Shown piece after piece: positions 47,701 through 59,400 of a stretch of DNA of 64,000 nt (within the stretch, counting starts at the first letter, position 1; every line of letters starts with the position of its first letter). Position numbers and translations under genes: made by a program. Origin of the DNA: Pinus tabuliformis (Eukaryota > Streptophyta > Pinopsida > Pinales > Pinaceae); the NCBI GenBank assembly GCA_031772625.1, contig CM062817.1, forward strand, positions 950,768,327-950,832,326, in the 5' to 3' direction. The notes under the pieces are model-generated. The model searched no databases. It was not told the DNA's origin and worked only from the letters and a program-made list of their open reading frames with translations.

Positions 47701-49037
47701 TCCTGATTGTTTCCTCTACTTCTTCCATAGTAATTTTCCTCATCAATGCCAAATTTTGTTCTCTGGTTACCAGTTTAGGGATCTCTTTGTTTATCTTCGT
47801 TATAGCCTCTGTTCTATTTTCTTGAGTTTCATTTAGCAAATTTTTGAAATGATTAACCAGTACTTTTTCTATTTCATCATGCTGGAGGACACGCTGACCT
47901 TCTTGGTTCTTAATGGAGAAAATTATGTTTCTTTGTCTATGTTGTATCATTGCTTTATGGAAGAACTTAGTATTCCTTTCCCCTTCTCTAAGCCACTGAA
48001 CCCTTGACTTCTGTCTCCATAGGATTTCTTCTTGTTTCCTTCTCTCTTCTAGTTGATTTATTATAATTCCTTCTTCCTTTATTCTATCTTCCTGTAAACC
48101 TTCTAGTATATCCATCTGTTGCAGCTCTTCCATTCTTTGCTCTAGGCGTTGTTTCTCTTTCAGTATATTTCCAAATTCTTCTTTATTCCACTTTTTTATT
48201 TTGTCTCTCAGCTCCTTTAATTTGAGTTGGAAGGTATGCATTTTATTTTTCCCTTTTTGTTCACTCTTCTTCCACCATTCTTCAAGTTTCTCTATCAGCC
48301 CCTCATTTCTGAGCCAAAATGCTTCAAATCTAAAAGGTTTGTTATTAGGTCTTTGTTTGAGATCTATTTCCATCTTAATCGGCCAGTGATCCGATCCTGC
48401 AACCGGTAGAATTGTGGCTTCTATGAAAACATCTTTCATCATTATTTGTCCAGAAATTAAGAACCTACCAAGTCGTGATGCAATTTGATTAACTCCCCCT
48501 CTTCGGTTGCTCCAAGTATGATATCCATTTATAGTTTGAATATCGATCAGTCCCTGCTCCCTTATCATATCTCCGAACTATTCCATAGTTGTATCCCTTC
48601 TCCTTAGCCCTCCTCTTTTTTCCGCTAAGCTTTTAATCAGATTGAAGTCCCCTCCTACTATCCACTGTTTTCCAGGGATTAGATTCCTCATTGCTTTGGG
48701 TATGGGGTCCGTGAACACCTGTTATAATAACCTCCTCTGTTGTTCCTATAATCTTTGCAGTTCCTGTTAGAATTCTTGGGAAGCTTATCCACTTGTCTAA
48801 TTGTATTTCTTTAGGGTTCCAAATTATTACCAAACCCCCCACACTCCCAATCGCATCCTCTCCCATCATTTCATATCTATTCTTGTTTATGTTCAAAATA
48901 TCTCTCATTTTCTCAGTACTTATTTTTGTTTCTTGTACTATCATTATGCTAGGCTTATCTTTTTTCAATCTGTCATTTAAATACCTCTGTTTTCCTCTAC
49001 TGTTGAGGCCTCTTATGTTCCAGCTTGTGATAATCAT
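44759..49037 (-). pseudogene. LINE ORF2: endonuclease, reverse transcriptase, zf-RVT, RNase H
   Basis: ORF2 starts at the ATG at 49,037 (MIITSWNIRGLNSRGKQ), 29 bases after the ORF1 stop. The endonuclease contains VQETK and the SDHWPIKMEI end near 48,390. RT blocks are APGPDGYTVEFY near 47,670, SPEQTGFVEGRQILDG near 47,400, KLDLSKAYDRLNW near 47,300 and GLRQGDPLSPFLF near 47,110. The catalytic box reads QFVDNIMIYY (46,973-46,987): the second aspartate is asparagine, a one-base change that should abolish polymerisation. zf-RVT remnants lie at about 45,500-45,790. RNase H (45,460-44,759) keeps NFDG, NNESEF, EGDSA and NKPADCLAN. Four or five shifts or stops break the frame, at about 48,600, 47,590, 47,335 and between 45,900 and 45,460. 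Confidence 0.92.
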
Positions 49038-49066
49038 CGCAAAAGTTTCGGTAGGGTTTGAAATAC

Positions 49067-50620
49067 CTATGAGAGAGGTATGACTCTTCCTGAATTAACT
49101 AACATTTCTCCAACTTCTTGAATTGTTTCACTCATTGTTCTTCTACCTCTTTTTCTACCTCCCTTGGCAGTACTGCTCATTCCTAGATTCTGGGTTTCCT
49201 GCATCTCCATTTTCCCAACTCTTCGATCTTCAATTATTCTTTTTTTCTCTTTGTATCTTTGAAAGGCTTCTTTGTGCATCTGTTTCTGATCCTCTGGAAT
49301 AAATCTTTCATCGAGCCTCTTCCATTCTTGCAGGAGCTTCGTCATTACTTGTTCTTCTTCCTCTCCTTTTGTTTTCTATGGGTCTATTTCCATTATTCGT
49401 TGATCCTCTTGGTTTTCTATTGGATCCTATGTACCCTCTTGACCTTTATCTACTTGATCTGCCTCTTTATTTGGGTTTTCCTTTACGACTTCCATTCCTT
49501 CTATTTCCTCATCTTCGTTCTCCTCTGTTTCTACTTCTTCGTCCTGTAATACTTGGAACTTGTTTTTGGATTCTATAATATGGATTCCTTTTTGTTTGTC
49601 CAGCTTTGTCTTGTTGTTCCCTATTTTTTTCTTTCTCTGCACTTCTCTGAAATTCTCATCCTCCTGTCCTGATTTCTTTGCCGCGTTTCTCCTCTCATTT
49701 TCTGCTTCCTTTTCCTTTTCTGATAACGTGATAGGGAATTCTTGGTATAGATGTCCACACTCATGGCATCTTCTGCAATGAAAGGGGATATGCTCGTAAT
49801 CAATTGGTTGGTGCCAGATCTCATCGTGATATTCCAACTCTATTGTGTCTGGAAGTGGCTCTGTTATGTTCATATACACGCATATTCTTGCGTATGTTGT
49901 ATATCTACCCCTCTTTGTCGATTCTGCCACTTTCACAAAAGATCCTATTGCATTCCCTATACCCTCAAGGATCTCTGGGTCCCAGAATTCTATTGGTAAG
50001 CCAAAGAGTTTGATCCATACTGGGGCTGCTAGCATTCTTTCCTTATCTGGGTTATAACAGTCTACCCACTTCCTCATAAATAATCCAACATTGTTCATGA
50101 AGTAGGGTCTTTCCTCAAAGATCCTTTCGCTGTCTTCTAGGTTGGAGAATATGACTGTAAAAAAGCCCTTCGCCCCCAGCTTTATTTCCACATGTCGTTT
50201 TGGTTTCCACCTTTGCTGGATCCATCTGAGAAGATCTTTCTCTATTGGCCAGTATCCTACAAATTTACAGATCAAATCATAATCCTTCATGTAACTTCTA
50301 TATTTCTCTAGTCCGTTATGCGGTCTTACGAACCTGGGTTTGTTCATTGCCCTTGGCAGATATTTACTTCTTGCTCCCGTTTTCCTTTGTGTTCCTGCTG
50401 CTGAAGTTTCTCCTTTGCTTGTTCTGTCTCCTTCCTTCTGCCTTTCCTTCCTCTCTTCTCCCGTTATCACTGCTTTGAAGGAGGGGATCTCTCCCCTCCC
50501 CTATGCCACTTCCATTTCTTTCCTTCTCTTTTTACCCCCCAGGCTTCTGGTTTTTGGACTTTTCTTGCTCTAGTTCCAATACTTCTGTTCTCAAGCCCGT
50601 GTTCTGCCATGGTGCGCTTC
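49067..50620 (-). pseudogene. LINE ORF1 (DUF4283 plus zinc knuckle)
   Basis: The main frame (50,470-49,427) carries a DUF4283 RNA-binding domain (YDLICKFVGYWPIEKDLLRW, VWIKLFGLPIEFWDPEILEG). A knuckle CRRCHECGHLYQEFP follows near 49,760-49,720, in which the final cysteine of CX2CX4HX4C is phenylalanine. Then comes an acidic/lysine tail. The last part (49,345-49,067) is in another frame and ends 29 bases before ORF2. An ATG at about 50,611 (MAEHGLENRSIGTRARK) is a plausible true start in a third frame; the 50,470 frame itself opens with GTG and its sense continues upstream as GEIPSFKAV, so a frameshift in the G-rich run near 50,500 is likely. Confidence 0.85.
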
Positions 50621-50770
50621 TCCAACGTCCAACGACCCTTCTACCCAACCTTTGCCGAAACCCTAGATTGTAAAACCCTCATCTCGTCCCCCATCGGAAA
50701 AAAATTGTCATCTTCCAATTTCGATACTTTTTTCTAAGTATGTACCTTACTTAGGAAAATAATACTTAGC

Positions 50771-51280
50771 TTAAGTAGTGGTAGGCGCAGGATATAGTTT
50801 CCATTCTCGCACAGGAAAAAAAGTTTTCTACTATCCCTAAGTTATCAGAAATGTCTCTAAAAATTTTGTCGAGGCCTACTTGTTCTATTAAGGTCTCTCC
50901 ATTGCAAACGAAGAAGGTGTCATATCAATAATAGTTCTAGGAAACTTTATACTAGTAGTCAAATAAATGATTGGTAAACCTAACAATGCCTCAACCTCCA
51001 AAGAGTTAGCATTTGGATTATTAATTAGAAATGATTTTCATGGCCATATATTAATCCCTTCCACTAATTTCCCTCATTTTTACATGCACAAACTTCAATT
51101 CAAGAATTAGAGGCAATATGCGAAGGGAAATATTTTGTAGTCTTCACAACTCTCACATTTCTTATGGAAAGCCTCGTTAATGGTTAATCAATGTAGAGAA
51201 ATGCATCCTTATATAGAATTCAAGATAATACCATATCATCACCTCACCTAGTGTTTTTCATTAGTTGACCTCGTATGACT
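50771..51280. other. Gene-free DNA between LINE and Copia element
   Basis: Old single-copy-like or decayed repeat DNA with no supported gene. It continues on the far side of the Copia insertion at 57,146. The final TGACT (51,276-51,280) is the Copia target duplication. Confidence 0.5.
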
Positions 51281-51438
51281 TGTCAGGCCAGGGTAACTCC
51301 AGAATGGGCAGAGAAAAACTGATTGCATAATTCATTAGCTAACTATCATTTATATACATAAATGGGACCGATCAGTTCATCTTCTTGATGACTGTTCGCA
51401 TTCCAGTTCACCCATCCGTTGAGGATTAGGTGTCAACA
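51281..51438 (-). repeat. Copia 3' LTR (158 bp)
   Basis: Starts TGTCAGGCCAGGG and ends GTGTCAACA on the plus strand. It is short for a plant Copia LTR. The internal region begins to its right. Confidence 0.95.
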
Positions 51439-51452
51439 TTCCCCCCTTAATC
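51439..51452 (-). promoter_or_regulatory. Copia polypurine tract
   Basis: The minus strand reads TTAAGGGGGGAA directly against the 3' LTR. It is the priming site for second-strand synthesis and fixes the element's orientation. Confidence 0.9.
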
Positions 51453-54400
51453 TGAAGGGATGTTGGTGAGTCCAAGCATCATTCTGATTATTTCAAGCTT
51501 TTCTCTTCCAAGCGCTTTGGTGAAGATGTCTGCAATTTGCTCGTTTGTGGAAGAATGACGGAGATGGATTGTTTTGGCCTCAACATGATGTCGGATCAGA
51601 TGATATTTACTATTGATGTGCTTAGTGCGATCATGGAACTTTGGGTTCTTGGCCAACTTTATTGCAGAGGTGTTATCAATCATGAGTGGAGTTGATTGTA
51701 TTTGTTTTACCTGCAAATCTTCAAGAATTTTCCTGAGCCACACAATTTCTTTCATTGCTTCAGCTGCTGCCACATATTCTGCTTCTGTTGTGGAATCTGC
51801 TGGTACTGATTGTTTGCGTGATCTCCAGGAGACAGCTCCTGATCCAAGACTCATAGCATATCCTGAAGTAGATACCCCAGTTTCTTTGTCTCCATCGAAG
51901 TCTGAATCAGAGTATCCAATCAAGTTGAAGTCATCCACCTATGTATACTTGATTCCAAGGTCTTGAGTTCCCTTCAAGTACCTTAGAAATCTTTTTGCAG
52001 CAGACCAATGTCCCTCACAAGGCTTTTGCATAAACCTGGAGAGGATTCCAACAGCAAATGAAATGTTTGGTCTGGTAGTAGTGAGGTAGATGAGACTTCC
52101 TACAAGCTGTCTATACTTTGTTGCATCCTCAAATTCCTTTCCTTCAATAGATGTGAGCTTCAAGTTTTGTTCCATTGGAGTAGAAAGAGGATTGCACTCT
52201 ATCATGCCAAATCTGTTTAACAAATCTCCAATGTATTTCTTTTGAGAAAGAAATATGGATTTTGGGTGTTGGGTTACTTCAAAGCCAAGATAGTAATGAA
52301 CATAGCCCAAATCAGTCATTTCAAAACTTTTTCCTAATTCTTTCTTTATGGATGCAATATAGCTTTCATTGTTCCCTGTCATTAAAAGATCATCTACATA
52401 TACCACAAGATATACAATTGTTTTGTCAACTTTCTTGACAAATAAAGTTGCATCATCAAGATCAAAATGTTTGAAGTTGAGTTTCAGAAGATGTTCAGTT
52501 AGTTTTTCATACCATGCTCGTGGTGCTTGTTTGAGGCCATACAAGGACTTCACAAGTTTGCATACTTTGTGTTCATGTCCTTTCACAGAAAATCCTTCAG
52601 GCTCGAACATAAAAACATTCTCTTTTAGATCTCCATTCAAGAATGCAGTTTTTACATCCATTTCATGGACTTTCCAACCGTTATGAGCAGCTAGTGCAAA
52701 GAGTGTCCTGATGGTTTCCCATTTTGCTATGGGGGAAAAAGTTTCCTCATAATCGACCCCTTCGTTCTCTCCAAAACCTTTTGCTACAAGCCTAGCTTTG
52801 TGCTTGTCAAGTGAGCCATCAGCTTTGTACTTGTTCTTGTAGACCTACTTGCAGCCAATTGGCTTGGTTCCAAATGGAGGATCAACTAGCTTCCAAGTGC
52901 CATTCTTTATGAGGGCATCATACGCCTTCTGCATCGCTTCTTTCCATTCATCATGAGAAGCAGCTTCTTTGAAGGAAGTTGGTTCAAAATCTATGGACAA
53001 GTTCAATTCACAATCATAAGTAACATCCATATCAACAGGTGAATTAGAGTTATCTACATCACCTCCATCTTGTCGGTTTGTATTTCTGGTTCCTGTTTTT
53101 CCAATTTCATCAGGATGAACACTTTCAAGTGTCTTTGTCAGCCACTTTGGGGGACCTTTCTGAGATGGTCCAGGCTGCTCTGTTGATTGAGTTGGGACTG
53201 AATCAAGATTGAGTCTCCTAATTCTATCAATTACATCACTTAAAGCATCATCCGTTGTTGGGGTTTCATGCAGGGGAGATTGTTCTTCAGAAGAAGATTC
53301 CACATGTTGTTCTAGTATAGGAATCCCCCCTTCAAGATGTGGAATCTGATTATCAAACTCTTGAAATGATTTTAGTTTTGTGAATCTATCCAAGCGATCA
53401 AGTTGCCGCTAAACAACACTGTCAGATTTGGATGATTCAAGAAAAATGGCATCTCTAGATACAACAAACTTTTTATTTACTTCATCATAGAGACGGTATG
53501 CTTTAGATGTGTTTGAATACCCCAGGAAGATACACTTACGACTTCTAGCACCAAGTTTGTTTCTATGTACCTTTGGTATTAAAGCATAACAGGTGGAACC
53601 AAAGATCCTGAGATGTTTTACCGAAGAAACATGTCCATACCACAATTCATAAGGAGTCTTGTTTCTTATAGCACTAGATGGACATCTATTCTTTATATAT
53701 GCAGCACATAGAACAGCATCAGCCCAAAACATTATCTTTACATTTTTGAAGAAAAGCATGGATCGTACCATATTCAAAATTGTTCTGTTCATTCTTTCAG
53801 CTACACCATTCTGTTGAGGATTATAAGGCACAGTTGTTTGATGTTTAATCCCATGTTGGCGAAGATAGTGTTCAAATTCGTTTGATGTATATTCTTTTCC
53901 ATTATGAGTGCGAATAGACCCAATATGAGATTGTGCATCATTTTCAATCCACTTATGAAAATTATTGAATGTTTGAAAACCATCAGATTTGTTCTTCAAT
54001 AAATAAACCCAACACATTCTGGTGTAATCATCAATAAATGTCATGATATATTTATTTCCATTTGCAGAAGGAACAGGCATTGGACCACATAAATCTGAAT
54101 GAATGAGTTCAAGCTTCCTATGTGCTCTTGAATGTGAATCATGAAAACACTGTTTGCTATGCTTTCCTAGAATGCAAGCATCACATTGCTTATGTTTTCT
54201 AGGAATTGTAGGCAAACCAGCAACACCATTTTTCTTCAACAAGGGGAGACTATCATAGTTTAAATGTCAAAATCTAGCATGCCATAATAAACTTGACGGA
54301 AGTGTACCTTCTTCATGAGGAGAAATATATGAGAAATGTTGTGCATGAGTAGAGGTTCCTTGCAGTTTAAGTAGTCTTTCTTCTTCTATACCCCTCATGA

Positions 54401-55659
54401 CAAGTGAGTGGTCAGATGCCTTTCTTACCTCAAGCTTTCCATCAAACATGTGAATGGAGTGACCTTGTTGGCGGATGTGGACCAGGGACAGCAAGTTTCC
54501 CTTGAGCTGTGGGAGATATAGAACATGATCCAGAAGAAAGTCTGGAAGACCAGGCAGTTTAAGCCTGATTGTGCCAAGCCCTGATGGCTTGATTTTTGAC
54601 TGATCTACAAAGTATACTACTCCATCAACATTATCAGTGAAATCTTCAAAAAAATATTTCCTATGAGTCATATGACAGGTTGCTCCTGAATCAAGCAACC
54701 AGTCATTTTTCGAAGAAGCAAGTGAAGCATTAAATAAATATTCATTTACTCCAATGTTACATTGTGCCTCAATATAGTGATCAGATTTAGGTGCTTTACC
54801 TTTGTCTGTGTCATCAGTTTTATCTTTCTGTTGATTTCTTCTCTGCTCAATTTTGTCCCATGGTAGCTTGCATGTAGAAGCATCATGTGATCCATTTCGT
54901 TTGCAGCGAATGCAATGCAGATCTGCTTTTCTGCTTGAGAATGTCTGCCCCCCTGCCTCTGAAGTATCTTCCTCTTCCTCTTCGTCCACCTCTTCCTCTT
55001 GTAGAATCTTGAGCAGGATGCTTTTCTTTATGGGCAAGACAAACAGTCTCTTCAGAAGATTCAGGGACTGTCTTCTTTCCAAAGGCTTTCTCTCTTTCAG
55101 CAAACTTTTTCAAAAGAGACTCAAAGGTTATGTCTTTAAGATTTCCATTTGCTTGTAAAGACTCAAGATAATTGAAGTAGGTAGGATAGAGTGCTTTGAG
55201 AAAGGCAATAAGAGAGATATCCAGCTCAACCTTAGTGGATTTAATATCATGCATTATAGACTTTATTTCAGATGCAAGAGCAAGAGGATCATTATTTTTC
55301 AGTTCAAGAGTGAAGAGTTTAATCATGAGCTGAACAACTTCAAGTGCAGAATGTGAATCATAGAGTTCTTTCAGCTTTTGTAAAGCTTCAAAGGCAGTGG
55401 AATAGGATGAAATATGACGACTTCTTCATTTACAGATGCTGCGATCAATGCATAGGCTTTGCTATTCTTGTTTTCCCAAATGACAAGTTCTTTATCTGAT
55501 GTAGGCTGCACAGGGTCTTTGTCTTCTTCTCCGACACACACTCCTTTCCACAACTCATTGTAGATGAGGGTGTGTTTTACCATCCGAGACCATTCTGAAT
55601 AGTTCTCCTTGCCAGTGAGAACTATTCCTACCATAGAAATGATTGAATGCATTCTGTAA

Positions 55660-56970
55660 AAGAATGTCTCTGCTAAAAAGAAAACTTCTTTTGATAAAAA
55701 AAAACTTCTGCTAAAAAAATCCTTATGCCACAGCCTTATGCACTTTATTTTCTTCTAACATTTGATAGAAGCATCAGCATTTCTTATATCACTGCAATAT
55801 TATTATGTTTTGAAAAATGCGCAATGGAATATATCACTTCAATATATATATCAATGCAAAACTTATTATGAAAGCAGCGCAATATATAAAGCTTTTGAAT
55901 GATACAAATGTTTTGAACAATACTGAACACTTTCAAATATCCCAGCAGCTTCTTGTCAAGAATGCATGGAAAACGACCCTCTCGATCCTTTCCACTCCAA
56001 GTATAAGTATAATATCTTTATGCGGACCTATCCGAGCATTCTAAGATGATTTCAAGAAACCAGTCTCTTGCAAAGAGGCGGCCAAGATGATCAAATCTAT
56101 CAGATTTCAGTAATTGTGATAACGTGATAGATTAGCATAAAACTATGCACATTCATATAAAGAGACAAAATCATGCTAGATCAAAAGCAAGATAGCTGCT
56201 TTTGTTTTTCCCTTCCTTTTCTTTTAATGTTTGCGCGACAACTGGAGCATCTCAAAGCATTGGAGGCCATCGAACTCTGGTGCAATCTTTATATACTTGG
56301 AGCCCTTTCCAATATCCACCACCATGTTATATACACAGAACATAAATCAAATGAATGGATACCATGTGATGTCCAAGTCGCAACACCTCAGGCAAAGGCT
56401 TACCAGGCTGGGGACACGTTATAACTCCTCGCAGAAGGAAATGCACTATCTCATCGGTGCTCGTTCACTGGAGCTCTGGAAAAGGGTTACGGCTATCTGA
56501 GCACGGCTGTAGTCACGGGACTGGCATTTTGGTATCTTTTCATTTTGGTCGGAAGCTAGCTTCAAATCTTTGCATGCAAATTATCTCGTCTCCGCGGTGA
56601 ATATCTGAACAATTCAGGCATGGTTGCAGTAACGTAAGATATCGGAGGTCATGGCAATCAGGAAAATCATGAAGGTTGATCGAACCGAATCCTCTTCCGG
56701 TGAAACGCCTAATCCATTAGCAGCCATAGAATTGGTTTCACCTACTGCTACTCCGCAAGTGGTAGACGACAGATGGAGAGGGAGGAGAGCGAGAACAGGC
56801 CGCAGAACAATGAATGACTCTTGACCGATACTCAGAGACCTAAAGACACGCATGACAGAGGCATTATGGCAAACGTTCAGGTAGAGCGCGAGTGAAACGT
56901 TCAGGCAGACGTGTCAGGCAAACGTTCAGGCAGAGGCATTATGGCGAGAGGAGTTACAAGGAATCTGGGA
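55660..56970 (-). other. Long untranslated leader of the Copia element
   Basis: About 1.3 kb between primer-binding site and gag. One 79-codon minus frame (56,853-56,614) carries no known domain. A 24-25-bp repeat sits at its outer end. Confidence 0.6.
56871..56945. repeat. Three 24-25-bp units in the Copia leader
   Basis: AAACGTTCAGG starts at 56,871, 56,895 and 56,920, and GCATTATGGC brackets the set at 56,861 and 56,937. It may be a packaging or structural element, or simple slippage. Confidence 0.75.
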
Positions 56971-56987
56971 CCTGTGCTCTGATACCA
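56971..56987 (-). promoter_or_regulatory. Copia primer-binding site for initiator-Met tRNA
   Basis: The minus strand reads TGGTATCAGAGCACAGG directly after the 5' LTR. TGGTATCAGAGC is complementary to the 3' end of plant initiator methionine tRNA, the usual Copia primer. Confidence 0.95.
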
Positions 56988-57145
56988 TGTCAGGCCAGGG
57001 TAACTCCAGAATGGGCAGAGAAAATCTGATTGCATAATTCATTAGCTAACTATCATTTATATACATAAATGGGACGGATCAGTTCATCTTCTTGATGACT
57101 GTTCGCGTTCCAGTTCACCCATCCGTTGAGGATTAGGTGTCAACA
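56988..57145 (-). repeat. Copia 5' LTR (158 bp)
   Basis: Same length and ends as the copy at 51,281-51,438, with three differences. It is followed by the duplicated TGACT at 57,146-57,150. Confidence 0.95.
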
Positions 57146-57150
57146 TGACT

Positions 57151-57508
57151 CTTATGGAAGTGGCATCATGGAATTAGCCAAGTAACTACATACGACCAAT
57201 TGCATCACTTGGGTATGATATTAGTGAACATCTTGGTGCACTTATGTAGAGACATTGTAGAAGGAAACACCAAGTCACTATAGGTCATCAACATAGGTTA
57301 ACATCATCGCTTTGGTCAGGTAACTCTTAGCTTCCCAATGTTCTTATCTAGTACTCATTTTATTTGATGAATGTAGCATGTTTATAAAAAAGAATTGTAA
57401 GTGGATCTTTTTGGTCATCCACCTTTATGAACATATTGAGATAAAATTTTCCTGTTTCGATAAATATAGCACTTTTGTGTGGAAAGCACAAATAGATCAA
57501 TCGTCAAT
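57151..57508. other. Gene-free flank of the Copia insertion
   Basis: I see no gene or definable repeat. It is the continuation of the DNA at 50,771-51,280. Confidence 0.4.
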
Positions 57509-57714
57509 AATTTTTATTTGAAAGAAAATTGCAAAGTTCTCCATAGACATGGAGAAATAAATCTAGCTACCAACAATGCACAATAAATTATTTCCTCCAT
57601 ATTCACTGAGTTTTAATTTGAAAGAAAATTGCAAAGTTCTCCACAGGCATGTAGAAATAAATCAAACTACCAACAATGCATGATAAATTCTTTCCTCCAT
57701 ATTCACTGAGTTGG
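57509..57714. repeat. 103-bp tandem duplication
   Basis: Two copies (about 57,509-57,611 and 57,612-57,714) share TTTGAAAGAAAATTGCAAAG, CTACCAACAATGCA and TCCTCCATATTCACTGAGTT with few differences. Confidence 0.85.
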
Positions 57715-57769
57715 AGCAAACTAATGGCTCTCATAATGCAAAAGTCATCAATCAATCGTCTCATTTTAA

Positions 57770-59400
57770 AAAACAATAGTCTAACTCTTTGGAGGTTGAC
57801 TATATTAGATTTTATTTTCTAAACTTTCTTAGCTAGTGACACTCTTTCTCTTTCCTCCAACAACCTTAGCACAATGAACTCTTTACAATCAGGGTTTGTG
57901 GAGGAGGTAACTACTTATCATAATCATAACCCAATGAAGATTGACGACCTAAACCCCACTAATTCAAAAGAGGGTTAGGAAGCATAAAAACATGTCTACC
58001 ATGATTGGTTTTGAATGTTTTTTGGAATTCTATGTTTTATGTGTCAATTTGTGAAACAAGCAACAAATAGTGATACCTAAAACCATTCTTTAAAAAATAC
58101 GTTATCATATATGATACACACGAGATCTATACCTAAACCCCACTAATTCAAAAGAGGGCTAGGAAGCATAAAAACATGTATACTGTGATTTCTTTTAAAT
58201 GTTTTTTGGAATTCTATGTTTTATGTGTCAATTTGCGAAACAAGCAACAAATAGTGATACCTAAAACCCTTCTTTAAAAAATACGTTATCATATATGATA
58301 CACACGAGATCTATAGTTTTAGTGCAATATTTGAACATTGCTTGTCTAGATAAAATGATATTTTAAGAAATTATGTTTTGGTTTTAAAAAAAGATAAATT
58401 GCTGAATTTAAAAATTAACCAATTATTAAAAGTTGATATAATTTCACAATTGTAATGAGTTAATTAATTAAGATTTTAGGTTATTAATAAAAATAGTAAA
58501 AAAATGGTTTTACAAATTTTGAATTTATATTTGTAACTAAATCATATATAATTTTAACTAATTTTTTTATAAAAAAAAATTATATTTTGGAAAATTTTAA
58601 ATATATTTTTTCATATGCATATAAGTAATTATTATTTTTCAAATAAAAAACCTTTTAATTAAAAAAAAAAAAAAGTTAAAAAGTTTGGTTTCTTCCCATT
58701 TTACATAAACAATAAGCTAACTCTTTGGAGGTTGAGTGTAATACACTTTATTTTGTCGATCTCCCTTAGCAAGTGACACTCTTTCTCTTGCCACCAACAA
58801 CGTTAGGTCTATGAACTCTTTGCAAGAAGGGTTCATGGAGAAGGAAACTACCTATCAATATCACGACCCAACGGGCACTGAAGACCTAAACCCCACGCAT
58901 TCAAAAGAGTAGTAGGAAACATAAGACAATGTCTACCCCAATCGGTTTTGATTTTTTTTTCGAATTGTTAATTTTTTGTGTCAATTTGGAAACAAGCAAC
59001 AAAATTCTGGTTTAAAAAATGGATTATCAGGTACTATGGATACTCTAGATATACCATTTTAGTGTAATTTCTGAGTTTTATTAGCCTCCATGAAATAACA
59101 TTTTAAGGAATTATGTTTTGGTTAAAAAAAATAAATTATTTAGTTTAATCATTTATGCATTATTAATAAACAAATATGTAAATTAATAATTATAATTAAT
59201 TAACTAATTAATTTAAAAAATTATTAATATAAATACTAAAAAATTAAATTTTATTAATTTGATTTTTTACTAAATTATATATAATTTTTATTACCTTTCT
59301 ATAAATATGGTATATTTTTAAATTTTTTTATATACATATAATTAATTACTTACTCTTTTAAAATATAAAAAAAGTATATATATATATATATATATGTTTC
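57770..59400. repeat. Large tandem duplication (about 930-bp unit) with an internal 182-bp duplication
   Basis: 57,770-58,690 and 58,706-59,400 share AACTCTTTGGAGGTTGA, AGTGACACTCTTTCTCTT, GACCTAAACCCCAC, ATTCAAAAGAG and GTGTCAATTTG in the same order. Inside the first copy a unit of about 182 bases is repeated almost perfectly (57,948-58,129 and 58,130-58,312), so that event is more recent than the large one. A short TA run is at about 59,376-59,394. No coding content. Confidence 0.85.

Larger units (their letters stand above)
35524..50753 (-). mobile_element. LINE (plant L1-type) split by an LTR retrotransposon
   Basis: A minus-strand LINE of about 7.4 kb net: 5' leader and ORF1 (50,753-49,067), ORF2 with endonuclease, reverse transcriptase, zf-RVT and RNase H (49,037-44,759), then an extra frame and a long 3' region ending in A9 (T9 on the plus strand, 35,524-35,532). 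A candidate target duplication flanks it: GGAAAGAATATTTAGC (35,508-35,523) and GGAAAATAATACTTAGC (50,754-50,770), 14 matches with one gap. The 7.8-kb LTR element at 36,560-44,396 sits inside with its own perfect 5-bp duplication, so the LINE came first. The frames are far longer than in the plus-strand LINE, so this copy is younger than that one. Confidence 0.92.
51281..57145 (-). mobile_element. Ty1/Copia retrotransposon, complete ends, recent
   Basis: Both 158-bp LTRs, the TGACT duplication (51,276-51,280 and 57,146-57,150), a primer-binding site and a polypurine tract are present. On the minus strand the parts follow Copia order. Gag is at about 54,950-55,650. A knuckle (CIRCKRNGSHDAST) and protease (WLLDSGATCHMT near 54,690) follow. 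The integrase core is at about 53,450-54,150 (LIHSDLCGPMPVPSANG, FIDDYTRMCWVYLL). Reverse transcriptase is at about 51,950-52,830 (MDVKTAFLNGDLKENV, YVDDLLMTG). RNase H is at about 51,450-51,940 (STTEAEYVAAAEA, ADIFTKALGREKLE). A 1.3-kb leader precedes gag. The LTRs differ at 3 of 158 positions, about 2%, so it is the youngest insertion here. The coding part is broken in roughly six places. Confidence 0.96.

Noticed and set aside
45933-48409. Plus-strand Phe/Ser/Leu-rich frames across the minus-strand LINE
   Set aside because: They are antisense shadows of ORF2, whose RT motifs are clear on the minus strand.
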